Below are positions 16,293-25,758 of a DNA stretch of 64,000 nt, in pieces. The DNA comes from CAWCOU01 sp963797335. Its GTDB lineage: Bacteria; Pseudomonadota; Gammaproteobacteria; JAURND01. Made by a program: the position numbers and the translations under genes. Below the pieces are notes generated by a model. That model had not been told where the DNA came from. It saw nothing but the letters and a program-made list of their open reading frames with translations, and did no database searches. Location of the stretch: contig CAWCOU010000006.1 in NCBI GenBank assembly GCA_963797335.1, positions 372,001 through 436,000 of the forward strand, given 5' to 3'. Each line of letters begins with the position of its first letter. Position 1 is the stretch's first letter.

Positions 16293-17317
16293 GATGCAAA
16301 CCAAGGTCCCAAGTGAAATTGTACTGCAAACCCAATCAACACGACCCAGACTAAGGTCACCGGAATTAATACTTTCCAGCCCAGATACATGATTTGGTCG
16401 TAACGAAAACGGGGGAAAGTGGCTCTGATCCACAGGTACATATATAAAAAGAAGCAAATCTTCAACAATAGCCAGGCAAAGCCCGGCACCCAAGCGAGTA
16501 AGGGCCCTAATACGGGTATACCTTGCACGGGGGAAAGCCAGCCACCTAAAAACAACAGGGAAGCCACCGTCGAAACCAAAATCATATTAGCATATTCTGC
16601 TAGAAAAAAGAGCGCAAAACCCATGCCCGAGTATTCGACATGAAAACCAGCGACGATTTCTGACTCCCCTTCCGATACGTCAAACGGCGCACGATTGGTT
16701 TCGGCCATGGCCGATATCCAATACACCACGAACAAGGGTAGTAATGGCAACCAATACCAGTGCCAGAATCCGCCGCTTTGGCGCATGACGATGTCTTGCA
16801 GGTTCATGCTGCTGGAGGCCATGAGTACACCGACCAGCGCAAAACCCATGGCGATTTCGTAAGAAATGGTTTGAGCGGACGCGCGTAAAGCGCCAAAAAA
16901 TGCGTATTTAGAGTTGGAAGCCCAACCGCCGATGAGTACACCGTAGACGCCCAACGAGGTCATGGAGAAAATAAATAATAACCCGGCATTGATGTTGGCT
17001 AGTGCGTAACCTTCGCTGAACGGAATGACGGCCCAGGCGGCTAACGCCGGTGCAATCACCAACGTAGGGGCCAATAAGTATAAATAGCGATTGGCAGCCG
17101 TGGGTTGGATGACTTCTTTGATCAGTAGTTTAAATACATCGGCTATTGGCTGCGCCAGGCCGGCAAAACCGACGCGATTGGGACCGATTCGACCTTGGAT
17201 ATAACCAATGACTTTGCGTTCGATAAACGTGAGGTAGGCTACCGATGCTAAGAGGCAAACAACGACAACGGCTATTTTGATAATTATCCAAATAATAAGT
17301 AGTAAATCGTTTATCAA
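16289..17317 (-). CDS. nuoH: NADH-quinone oxidoreductase subunit H
   Basis: This 342-residue, roughly eight-helix subunit forms part of the ubiquinone-binding chamber. Conserved stretches include ERKVIGYIQGRIGPNRVGF, ADVFKLLIKE, and AETNRAPFDVSEGESEIVAG with the acidic loop. It overlaps nuoI and is separated from nuoG by 117 bases containing a terminator-like hairpin. Complete and typical. Confidence 0.96.
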   Translation of the reverse strand: MINDLLLIIWIIIKIAVVVVCLLASVAYLTFIERKVIGYIQGRIGPNRVGFAGLAQPIADVFKLLIKEVIQPTAANRYLYLLAPTLVIAPALAAWAVIPFSEGYALANINAGLLFIFSMTSLGVYGVLIGGWASNSKYAFFGALRASAQTISYEIAMGFALVGVLMASSSMNLQDIVMRQSGGFWHWYWLPLLPLFVVYWISAMAETNRAPFDVSEGESEIVAGFHVEYSGMGFALFFLAEYANMILVSTVASLLFLGGWLSPVQGIPVLGPLLAWVPGFAWLLLKICFFLYMYLWIRATFPRFRYDQIMYLGWKVLIPVTLVWVVLIGFAVQFHLGPWFAS

Positions 17318-17384
17318 GACAAATCAGTCCTACTAAAAATAATGTAAAAATTCTTCCCCTTGTGGGCGTTATTGAATAATTCAC

Positions 17385-17427
17385 AAAAAAAATCTCCTCC
17401 CCCTTGATGGGGGAGGGGATTTTTTTA
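17385..17427 (-). terminator. Terminator-like hairpin between nuoG and nuoH
   Basis: On the minus strand a GC-rich stem (CCCCTCCCCCATC and its partner GGGGGAGGAG) is followed by a run of eight T. This has the form of a rho-independent terminator, oddly placed inside the nuo operon. It may attenuate nuoH-N or may simply be a member of the dispersed hairpin family. Confidence 0.5.
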
Positions 17428-17434
17428 AGGATAT

Positions 17435-19897
17435 TTATAAAATTAGAGTAATTTCTCCAAATGCGGTGCCGAATCCGGCGGTGGCTGCTAATCCGGCGGG
17501 GATGGCTACTTGGCCTGGGGCGATACGGTGGTCGATGAGTAAAGGCAAGCTCAGTTTTTGATTTTGTTGCTTGACCATCACTTCAGTTCCCGAGGTCACA
17601 TTCAATTGTTGCGCCACGGATGGGTGGACGCGCACCGTGCTTAGCTCAGGCGATAGGGTTGCTTGCAGGGAGTCAGCGTGTCTGACTACCGAGTCGACGC
17701 GATACATCGGCCATTCGGCTATACGATGCAACGCTGGCATTTTTTCTGCAGCAGGTAATTCCAACCATTCACTGGCTGGTGGCAACACCACCTGGTCTAT
17801 TTGTTCTTTCAATTCATCACGCACTTGTTCCGATGTTACATAGTCAAAACCCGGTAATGCAAATAAATTTGCTAACACGCGTAGTATTTTCCAAGCGGGT
17901 TTTGCTTCTCCTAAAGGCAGCGCCGCGGCGTTGGTCGATTGCCAATGCCCTTCGCAATTCACATAGGTGGCTGCTGTTTCGGCAAAGACAGCCATGGGTA
18001 ACAAGATATCGGCGTATTCTTCCATCGCTGGGTTTCGATAAGCTGAAATGGCAACGACGGTTTGCGCGGCTGATAAAGCCGTTAAAGCTGGGCCGGCGAC
18101 AGCGGAATCCAGTTCAGGCTCGACTCCCACCAATACGTAAGCACGCAACGACTGCGTCAACATTTCCGAAGCGTTTAAACCCGCAGATGTTAACGATTGA
18201 CCCGCTGCCAGGCGATGTGGAATCGCACCGGCCAGCCAATGGCCGGCAGCGTTGGCGCCGGTGGTAAAATAAGCGCTGCGTGATTGGCTGAGTTTGGCAA
18301 TCGCTAGGCTCAAGGCACGTATCAAAGCGCCTTGCGGGTGATTAAGCGCGTAGGCACCCAACAACACGGCCGTGTTGGGATGCTGATTTAGCTTGTTAGC
18401 AATCGCAGTAGCAACCTCATCCACCTCAACAGCGGCAATGCACTGACGAATATCAGCAGGTAGTGTGGCTATCTCGGCCTGAGCAGCAGCGGCCTTATCC
18501 ACCTCGACGGCGGCAGTGCCCTGACGAATATCAGCGGGTGGTGTGGTTATCTCGGTCTGAGACGATAACGCTTTCAGAATTTTTAATAACGACTGAATAA
18601 AGTCATCACCGGCGACGATGTATTTTGCAGTGAGCGCAAAATTCCCATCGTAATCGACCGGGTTCACGCAAAATGCCTGGCCGCCCTTTTTAATGGCTTT
18701 TCGCAAGCGCTGGTTGGCGATGGGCTGTTCACGGCGTAAATCCGAACCAATCAGCAAGACAGCGTCCAAATTTTCTAACTCGGCGATGCTTAATTCAAAT
18801 CGTGGCAACGCTGCTTCGGCGTGTTGGTCACGAAAATCCATTTGCTGCAAACGGTGATCGATGTTGTGACACCCCAAGCCGCGCATCAATTTCTGCAATA
18901 AATACCCTTCTTCCAAGGTCGCGCTAGGTGAAATCAACGCGCCCAGCATTTGTGGGCCTGATTCGCTAAGCACACGTTGTAACCGTTGGGATGCTTCTTC
19001 TAAGGCCACTTCCCAGCTCACTGCTTGCCATTGGCCATCGCGTTTCACCCATGGTTGGGTGAGGCGGGCTGGGCTGTATATGCCTTCGTAACTGTAACGA
19101 TCACGGTCTGAAAGCCAGACTTCATTGATAGGCTCGTATTCTCGCGGCACTACTCGCATGACGTGTCGTTCTGTGCTGTATTCTTCGCCACGGGTATGGA
19201 GGTAGGTATGCGAACCTAGGCAATCATGAGGGGCGAGGCTGGGATGTTGGCGCATTTCCCAGGCACTGGCGGTGAAACGATAGGGTTTGGAAGTCAGTGC
19301 GCCCACCGGGCAAACATCGATGACATTACCTGATAATTCGGACTGTAATGCATGTTGGATGTAGGTACCGATTTCCATGTCCTCGCCACGATCAGTGGCG
19401 CCCAATTCGCGCATGCCAGCAATTTCATCACCAAAGCGGACGCAGCGGGTGCATTGGATGCAACGGGTCATTTCGGAAGAGACTAAGGGACCTAAGTCTT
19501 TATCTTTGACTGAACGTTTGGGTTGCTGATAGCGGGAGAGGCCGCGGCCGTAGCCCATGGATAAATCTTGTAGTTCGCATTCACCGCCTTGGTCGCAAAT
19601 CGGGCAATCTAAGGGGTGATTAATGAGCAGGAATTCCATGACGGCTTTTTGCGAGAACAAGGCTTTTTCGGAACGGGTGAAGATTTTCATGCCGGGTGCG
19701 ATGGGGGTGGCGCAGGCGGGTAAGGTTTTGGGTGCTTTTTCGACTTCGACGAAACACATGCGGCAGTTGGCGGCGATGGAAAGTTTTTCATGATAACAAA
19801 AGCGGGGGATGTAGATGCCGGCTTCGTCAGCGACTTGAATAATCATGTCACCCGGTTGAGCCGTTAATTTATTACCGTCAATTTCGATTTCGATCAT
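17435..19897 (-). CDS. nuoG: NADH-quinone oxidoreductase subunit G
   Basis: The 820-residue Fe-S subunit of the N-module. The N-terminal 2Fe-2S domain shows CYHEKLSIAANCRMCFVEVE, then HPLDCPICDQGGECELQD and CIQCTRCVRF with the 4Fe-4S ligands, followed by the molybdopterin-oxidoreductase-like domain. The start ATG at 19897 is chosen from the family N-terminus (MIEIEIDG); the frame is open upstream into nuoF, probably because of an indel there. A 78-base tandem duplication (18417-18494 repeated from 18495) gives two copies of a PADIRQ...AAVEVD unit in the middle of the protein. Confidence 0.93.
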   Translation of the reverse strand: MIEIEIDGNKLTAQPGDMIIQVADEAGIYIPRFCYHEKLSIAANCRMCFVEVEKAPKTLPACATPIAPGMKIFTRSEKALFSQKAVMEFLLINHPLDCPICDQGGECELQDLSMGYGRGLSRYQQPKRSVKDKDLGPLVSSEMTRCIQCTRCVRFGDEIAGMRELGATDRGEDMEIGTYIQHALQSELSGNVIDVCPVGALTSKPYRFTASAWEMRQHPSLAPHDCLGSHTYLHTRGEEYSTERHVMRVVPREYEPINEVWLSDRDRYSYEGIYSPARLTQPWVKRDGQWQAVSWEVALEEASQRLQRVLSESGPQMLGALISPSATLEEGYLLQKLMRGLGCHNIDHRLQQMDFRDQHAEAALPRFELSIAELENLDAVLLIGSDLRREQPIANQRLRKAIKKGGQAFCVNPVDYDGNFALTAKYIVAGDDFIQSLLKILKALSSQTEITTPPADIRQGTAAVEVDKAAAAQAEIATLPADIRQCIAAVEVDEVATAIANKLNQHPNTAVLLGAYALNHPQGALIRALSLAIAKLSQSRSAYFTTGANAAGHWLAGAIPHRLAAGQSLTSAGLNASEMLTQSLRAYVLVGVEPELDSAVAGPALTALSAAQTVVAISAYRNPAMEEYADILLPMAVFAETAATYVNCEGHWQSTNAAALPLGEAKPAWKILRVLANLFALPGFDYVTSEQVRDELKEQIDQVVLPPASEWLELPAAEKMPALHRIAEWPMYRVDSVVRHADSLQATLSPELSTVRVHPSVAQQLNVTSGTEVMVKQQNQKLSLPLLIDHRIAPGQVAIPAGLAATAGFGTAFGEITLIL

Positions 19898-21175
19898 AAG
19901 TGGTCCACACATACACTTTTTATGCTTAATATGATACTCAAACTCATCCGAAAAATATTTTAACATACCGGCTACGGGCCAGGCGGCGGCGTCGCCAAAG
20001 GCGCAGATGGTGCGGCCTTCGATATTTTTGGCGATGGATTCCAGATTTCTGCACATCACCTGGATCGCCGTGACCTTCTTCGATACGCCTCACCAAGCGC
20101 ATAAGCCAACCAGTGCCTTCGCGACATGGCGTGCATTGACCACAAGATTCTTCTTTATAAAAGTCGAAATATTCTAACAACGCTTTCACCATGCAGATGG
20201 TTTCATCCATCACAATCACAGCGGCGGTGCCTAGCATTGAACCGGCTTGCACTAAGCGTATCATAATCCATGATGGTCTTCATCAATCACGTCCGCTGGC
20301 AAAACTTTCATGGAAGTGCCGCCTGGAATAACCGCTTTTAATTGATGCCCATTCGCGCACGCCACCGGCTATTGCTAATAATTCTGTAAAAGGAATGCCC
20401 AACGGAACTTCAAAATTTCCCGGTTTATTGACATGACCGCTGACACAAAAAATCTTTACGCCGCCATTATTCGGCTGTCCCTAATTCTAAAAACCAATCG
20501 CCGCCTTTTTCTAAAATCACCGGCACCGAAGCAAAGGTTTCCGTATTATTCACGGTGGTGGGTTTGCCATATAAACCATAAGTTGGCGGGAAACGGTGGT
20601 TTAAAACGTGGAAAGCCTTTTTTGCCTTCCAAGGATTCCAATAACGCGGTTTCTTCACCGCAAATATAAGCGCCGGCGCCCAATATGATTGTAAAGTTCA
20701 AAATCAACTCCAGAACCTAAAATATTTTTGCCCAATAACCCGGCTTCGCGCGCTTCTTCCAGGCCTGTTCACATCGATGAAATGGCTCCCAAAATTCGCC
20801 GCGCAAATAGTTATAACCTACGGTAGCGCCCATGACATAACCGGCAATGGCCATACCTTCGATCACTTGATGCGGATTAAATCGCAAAATGTCTCGATCT
20901 TTACAAGTACCTGGTTCACCTTCATCGGAATTACATACCACATATTTTTGACCGGGTGCATCGCGTTTGATAAAACTCCATTTCAAACCCGTGGGAAACC
21001 GGCGCCGCCACGCCCGCGTAAAGCGGATTTTTTGAATTCTTCGATAATTATTTCCGGTGGCGTTTTTTCGCGGAGAATTTTTCGCCATTGCGCATAACCA
21101 CCAATACTTTCATAGGTAGCTAAGGTCCATGGCTTTTCTAAATGCAAGCTGCGAAAACAAACCTGATCTAGCCAT
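19894..21175 (-). pseudogene. nuoF: NADH-quinone oxidoreductase subunit F, many frameshifts
   Basis: NuoF binds NADH, FMN and cluster N3. Its whole sequence can be read in pieces: VCFRSLHLEKPWTLATYES, RGRGGAGFP, CNSDEGEPGTCKDRDI, GEFWEPF, YGLYGKPTTVNNTET, GSMLGTAAVIVMDET and the cluster ligands SCGQCTPCREG. At least ten single-base insertions or deletions break the frame, for example near 20058, 20265, 20341, 20470, 20584, 20682, 20764, 20995 and 21170. Removing a T near 19908 would restore the end KKCMVDHL and a stop overlapping the nuoG start. Conserved residues are intact, so sequence error seems likelier than true loss. Confidence 0.85.
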
Positions 21176-21188
21176 TGGCTGCCCTCCT

Positions 21189-21674
21189 TCAATGGCGAAG
21201 ATTCGCCAACAGCTCATCAACTTTTTCAAGTGTTAAATTTTCGTAATATTGCTGATCATCGATTTGCAACATCGGCGCACTACACAGGCAGCCAAACATT
21301 CCACTTCTTTGAAAGTAAACATGCCATCGGCTGTGGTTTCACCAGCTTAATCCCTAACTTTGTTTCTAAATGATCAATAATTTTTTCCGAGCCACGCAGA
21401 TACAAGAAATATTATTGCAAACCGCAATTTTATGACTTGCCGACGGGCTTTAAATCATACATGCTGTAAAAGTGGCGACTTCATAAACGGCAATTTTCGG
21501 TAAATCCAGATAATCTGCCACGGCATTCAATAATTCTATCGATAACCAGCCACTATTTTGTTTTTGCACTAAACGTCAAGGCTGGTAATAAGGCCGACTG
21601 TTTGCGTTCGGGGGGAAATTTTCTGATCCAGGCATCGATTTCTGACGCGTTTCGGGCTGAATTAAAGATTCCAT
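21189..21674 (-). pseudogene. nuoE: NADH-quinone oxidoreductase subunit E, frameshifted
   Basis: The thioredoxin-like 2Fe-2S subunit can be rebuilt across frames: ESLIQPETRQ at the start, YEVATFYS-like region, then GMFTFKEVECLAAC with cluster cysteines, APMLQI and the end NLTLEKVDELLANLRH with stop at 21189. An AGGAGGG ribosome-binding site for nuoF follows the stop. Single-base indels split it into short frames, as in nuoF. Together with NuoF it forms the NADH-oxidising tip of complex I. Confidence 0.8.
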
Positions 21675-21682
21675 CACACCAC

Positions 21683-22940
21683 TCATCGATCGATTTCCCC
21701 AAACACAATATCTATACTGGACAAAATAGCGACCACATCTGCAATCATATGACCGCGACACATTTCATCCATAGCTGCCAAATGGGGAAATCCAGCGGCG
21801 CGAATTTTCACCCGATAAGGTTTATTGGCGCCATCGGAAATTAAATAAATGCCAAATTCACCTTTAGGATGCTCAACGGCCGCATAGACTTCCCTGGCGG
21901 CAAGCAATAACCTTCGGTAAATAATTTAAAATGATGAATCAATGCTTCCATATCTTCTTTCATTTCCACACGTTTCGGCGGGACAACTTTATCATCGTTA
22001 ATACATCACCGGCCCAGGATTTTTATGCAGCCAATCCACACATTGTTGAATAATATGATTCGATTGGCGCATTTCCTCCATGCGCACCAAATAACGATCA
22101 TAGCAATCGCCAACTTTACCAATGGGAATATCAAAATCTAATTGATCGTAAACACATAAGGTTGTTTTTTACGTAAATCCCAGTCCACGCCTGAACCACG
22201 CAACATCGGCCCAGTAAATCCTAATTGCAACGCGCGCTCCGGCGAAACCACACCAATACCACGGTGCGTTGTTTCCAGATGCGATTTTCCGTCAGAAGGT
22301 TTCATATTCATCGACGCAGTTTCGGGAAGCGTTCGGTAAAATCCCAAATAAAATCCAAGAGCGAACCGTGACGATTTGCATTTAACTCCGCCATATTGTC
22401 TTTTGGATTGCGCCACGGTGATGGTTTATATTGCGGCATTTTATCGGGCAAATCGCGATAAACTCCGCCAGGGCGATAATAAGTGGCATGCATACGTGCA
22501 CCCGAAACCGCTTCATAACAATCCATTAAATCTTCTCGTTCCCGAAAACAATACAGAAACACCGTCATCGCGCCAATATCTAAAGCATGGGCGCCTAACC
22601 ACAATAAATGATTTAAAATGCGCGTGATTTCATCGAACATGACGCGAATATATTGCGCGCGCACTGGGGGGTTAATGCCCAATAATTTTTCGATCGCCAA
22701 TGACATAGCCATGTTCATTGCACATCATGGAAACATAATCTAGTCTATCCATATAACCAATGCTTTGATTATATGGCTTGGTTTCCGCTAATTTTTCAGT
22801 GGCGCGATGCAATAAACCAATATGGGGATCGGCATGTTCCATCGACTTCACCATCCAGTTCCAAAATCAATGCGCAAAACACCATGCGCTGCAGGATGCT
22901 GCGGGCCAAAATTTAAGGTGTAATTATGTATTTCAGCCAT
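21683..22940 (-). pseudogene. nuoD: NADH-quinone oxidoreductase subunit D, frameshifted
   Basis: The 49-kDa-type quinone-site subunit. It starts MAEIHNYTLNFGPQHPAAHG (22940) with the conserved GPQHPAAHG quinone-binding loop. Further pieces are YMDRLDYVSMMCNE, YIRVMFDEITRILNHLLWLG, MHATYYRPGGV, GFTGPMLRGSG and the end VVAILSSIDIVFGEIDR. Several single-base indels split the frame, yet all these motifs are unchanged. Expected length is about 417 residues, matching the span. Confidence 0.85.
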
Positions 22941-22942
22941 TA

Positions 22943-23632
22943 TCAATCCTTCTTCATTTCGGCTTTGGAATAACGAGGATCGGTGCGAATCACTTTCGGC
23001 ACTAAGGTGCGGGGTTGAATGCTGACCGGCTCATAAACGCACGCGTGCAAGTGGCATCATAACGCATTTCCACTTGACCAATTAAGGGGAAATCTTTTCG
23101 AAATGGATGTCCGATAAATCCATAATCGGTTAGAATGCGGCGTAAATCTGGATGGCCATTGAAATAAAATGCCAAATAGATCGAAAGCTTCACGTTCATA
23201 CCAATTGGCTGCGTCCCAAATACTGATAACGGAATCGATGATGGGCGGATCATTTTCAGCGAATACGCGTAAACGTAGCCGTTGATTATGCGCTAAGGAT
23301 AACAAATGATAAACAATGCAAAGCGCGGCTTATCCCATGGCTATGCGGTTGTTGTGCTCCGGTCGCATCTACCGCACGGCTGAAGCCGGTCAAGGTTGTT
23401 TTTTCTGTTTGCCATTCGCGATACGCCGTAATCTAAATAATCGACTCCGCAGATATCGACCAATAATCGAAAATTGCAAACTCAGGTTCATCGCGTAAAA
23501 CTTCGGCAAACGGATAATAAGTTAGCCGCCGGCACTTCCAGGGTTAACTCATCCAAGGCCAGTTGATAGCTGCTGATTTGATCGCCAAAATAATTGTTGA
23601 ACATGGGTCGCTAAGTTCTGTACATTGTTCAT
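22943..23632 (-). pseudogene. nuoC: NADH-quinone oxidoreductase subunit C, frameshifted
   Basis: The 30-kDa-type peripheral subunit. Start at 23632 (MNNVQNLATHVQ), middle piece SIWDAANWYEREAFDLFGI with the family signature W-x-x-A-x-W-x-E-R-E-x-x-D-x-F-G, then GHPFRKDFPLIGQVEMRYD and the end RTDPRYSKAEMKKD. Pieces lie in different frames because of single-base indels. It starts three bases after the nuoB stop. Confidence 0.83.
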
Positions 23633-23634
23633 GA

Positions 23635-24142
23635 CTATCTCAACCCCTTACGATTGACGTTTTGTCGGCGAATTTTATTTTGTAGTTGAATGATGCCGTA
23701 AACCAATGCTTCAGCTGTAGGGGGCATCCTGGCACATAAATATCGACAGGCACAATGCGATCACAGCCGCGCACCACCGAATACGAATAATGATAATAAC
23801 CGCCGCCATTCGCACAAGAACCCATGGAAATCACCCAGCGGGGTTCTGCCATTTGGTCGTAGACTTTACGCAGTGCCGGCGCCATTTTATTGCACAAAGT
23901 GCCAGCGACAATCATCACATCGGATTGTCTAGGGCTGGGGCGAACACTGAACCAAAGCGATCTAAATCATAACGTGAAGCAGCGGCATGCATCATTTCAA
24001 CTGCACAACAGGCCAAACCAAAAGACATGGGCCATAAAGAGCCGGCTCGTGCCCAATTCGTTAATTTTTCCAGGGAGGTGGTGAAGAAACCTGGGTATTC
24101 GGCTTCGACAATTTGATTGTATTCTGGCTGCACTATTCCCAT
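23635..24142 (-). pseudogene. nuoB: NADH-quinone oxidoreductase subunit B, frameshifted
   Basis: NuoB carries cluster N2, the last Fe-S centre before quinone. The start at 24142 (MGIVQPEYN) is chosen because it gives the usual short N-terminus and a 10-base overlap with nuoA. Motifs: WPMSFGLACCAVEMMH (tandem cysteines), then after a lost C near 23939 MIVAGTLCNKMAPALRKVYD, SMGSCANGGGYYHYSYSVVRG and DIYVPGCP. A second lost C in the C-run after VPGCP (near 23725) shifts the end. Restoring both gives a standard NuoB ending NRKGLR. Confidence 0.87.
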
Positions 24143-24489
24143 TCCAAAGCCCCTTTTTTCCACTCATAAATAAAACCCACGACTAAAATCGCCAAGAATA
24201 TCAGCATGGCATAGAAACCAAAGTGGCCAATTTTATGTAATACCACTGCCCATGGAAATAGAAACGCGGTTTCTAAATCAAAAATAATAAATAAAATGGC
24301 GACCAGATAGAAGCGAACGTCGAAAGGCAGACGCGTGTCTTGGAAGGGATCAAATCCGCATTCGTACGGGGAGTTTTTTTCAGGATAGGGTCGACGTGGG
24401 CCTAAGATAAAGCCCATCAGTAATGGCGCGACACCAAAAAAAACGCCGATGACAATAAAAATGAGCACCGGCAAATAGTTTTGAAGCAT
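24133..24489 (-). CDS. nuoA: NADH-quinone oxidoreductase subunit A
   Basis: A 118-residue three-helix membrane subunit, first gene of the operon. Signatures: PYECGFDPFQDTRLPFDVRF with the conserved cysteine of the TM1-TM2 loop, followed by LVAILFIIFDLETAFLFPWA. It is intact, unlike its downstream neighbours nuoB-F. The tRNA-Leu gene lies 48 bases upstream on the same strand, and nuo may be transcribed together with it. Confidence 0.95.
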   Translation of the reverse strand: MLQNYLPVLIFIVIGVFFGVAPLLMGFILGPRRPYPEKNSPYECGFDPFQDTRLPFDVRFYLVAILFIIFDLETAFLFPWAVVLHKIGHFGFYAMLIFLAILVVGFIYEWKKGALEWE

Positions 24490-24536
24490 GTATAACCCCG
24501 ATATTGAATGGATCGCTCCGTCGGTTTTCTTATAAA

Positions 24537-24621
24537 TGGTGCCGAAGGTCGGACTCGAACCGACACGGCTTTCGCCACTGCCCCCTCAAGACAGCGTGTC
24601 TACCAGTTCCACCACTCCGGC
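24537..24621 (-). tRNA. tRNA-Leu (anticodon GAG)
   Basis: The minus strand reads GCCGGAGTGGTGGAACTGGT at the 5' end, a CTGTC-TTGAGGG-GGCAG anticodon arm (anticodon GAG), a class II variable arm, the GGTTCGAGTCC T-arm and an acceptor stem ending CTTCGGCACCA, with CCA encoded at 24537-24539. It lies between secG and nuoA, the same position as leuU next to secG in E. coli. Confidence 0.96.
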
Positions 24622-24625
24622 TTTT

Positions 24626-25003
24626 TTATTTCTTCACCTCTCCTTGAGGCGTTGTTTCTTGGTTTGCATTCGGGTTGGGTTGGTTGACCGGAATACTATT
24701 GTTTTGGCCGCCGACGTTGGTTGGGATGTTTTGCGTAGGTTGGCTGCGAAACATCAACGGGTTGGCTTGAGCGGCTTCTTTACTGACTATAAAACTCAAT
24801 AGCGCGCTGGTAATAAAAAACAGCAATGCAAACACACCGGTTATTTTCACTAAAAACGGGGTTGCGCCTTGACTGCCAAACATCGTGCCGGAGGCACCAC
24901 CAAAACTTGCACCCATATCCGCGCCTTTTCCTTGTTGCACTAACACCAAAGCGATAATCGCCAGAGCAATGAGTACGTGTAAAATTCCGATTATTTGTTG
25001 CAT
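24626..25003 (-). CDS. secG: Protein translocase subunit SecG
   Basis: A 125-residue inner-membrane protein with two helices (GILHVLIALAIIALVLVQQG and the segment FALLFFITSALLSFIV) flanking the conserved GKGADMGASFGGASGTMFGS loop. SecG assists SecYEG in preprotein translocation. The C-terminal tail is Asn/Gln/Pro-rich and low in complexity. Its start lies inside the tpiA end, a 13-base overlap, which suggests coupling. Confidence 0.94.
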   Translation of the reverse strand: MQQIIGILHVLIALAIIALVLVQQGKGADMGASFGGASGTMFGSQGATPFLVKITGVFALLFFITSALLSFIVSKEAAQANPLMFRSQPTQNIPTNVGGQNNSIPVNQPNPNANQETTPQGEVKK

Positions 25004-25746
25004 GATTGAGCAATTTCCAAAAATTCATCTGCGTTGAGGGAAGCGCCACCGATTAAACCACCGTCAATATCCGGCATAGCGAATAAGGCAGCTGCGCTAT
25101 CGCGTTTAACGCTGCCACCATACAAGATTCTAAGACTTTCAGCAACTTCTTTGTCATGTTCAGCCACCCACGACCGTATTTGGGCGTGAACCTCTTGTGC
25201 CACTTCGGGTGCTGCGGTTAAGCCAGTGCCAATCGCCCACACCGGTTCATAGGCGATCACTGCCTTACTTAAACCGGACATTCCTTCCGGCGAAAGAAAA
25301 ATTGGATCCAGCTGCCCACGCAGCACCGCAGCGGTATCGCCATTTTGTCGTTGTTGCAAGGTTTCACCGATGCAGACCACTGGACTCAGGCCGGCCTGTA
25401 GTGCTGCTTGGTATTTAGCGGCGACGATTTCATTTGTTTCACCAAATAAATTTCTGCGTTCCGAATGCCCTACTAAAACATATCGACAAGCAAATTCCTT
25501 TAGCATGGCGCCAGAAATTTCACCGGTAAACGCCCCTGAGGGTTCACTACATAAATTTTGACCGCCCCAAGCAATGATCGTGTTTTCCAGCAATTCCTGC
25601 GTTTGCGGTAAAAATACAAACGGTGGAAAGACGGCCAGGTCGGCGGTGAGACCGGCGCTATTTTTTTTTAACGAGAGCAGCAGGTCGTTTATGCTGGCCT
25701 GACTGCCATTCATTTTCCAATTACCGGCGATTAAAGGTTTTCTCAT
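24991..25746 (-). CDS. tpiA: Triosephosphate isomerase
   Basis: A 251-residue TIM-barrel enzyme interconverting dihydroxyacetone phosphate and glyceraldehyde 3-phosphate. Visible are the substrate motif AGNWKMNG at the N-terminus (Asn, Lys), VLVGHSERR with the electrophilic histidine, AYEPVWAIGTG with the catalytic glutamate and loop 6, and YGGSV. Complete and of normal length. It lies between glmM and secG, as in Coxiella and Legionella. Confidence 0.97.
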   Translation of the reverse strand: MRKPLIAGNWKMNGSQASINDLLLSLKKNSAGLTADLAVFPPFVFLPQTQELLENTIIAWGGQNLCSEPSGAFTGEISGAMLKEFACRYVLVGHSERRNLFGETNEIVAAKYQAALQAGLSPVVCIGETLQQRQNGDTAAVLRGQLDPIFLSPEGMSGLSKAVIAYEPVWAIGTGLTAAPEVAQEVHAQIRSWVAEHDKEVAESLRILYGGSVKRDSAAALFAMPDIDGGLIGGASLNADEFLEIAQSCNK

Positions 25747-25758
25747 GATTTTTCTTTT

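Noticed and set aside
19894..20059. A true NuoF-NuoG fusion protein
   Set aside because: The joined part is only the last nuoF fragment, and the whole nuoF gene is full of indels; one base removed restores separate genes.
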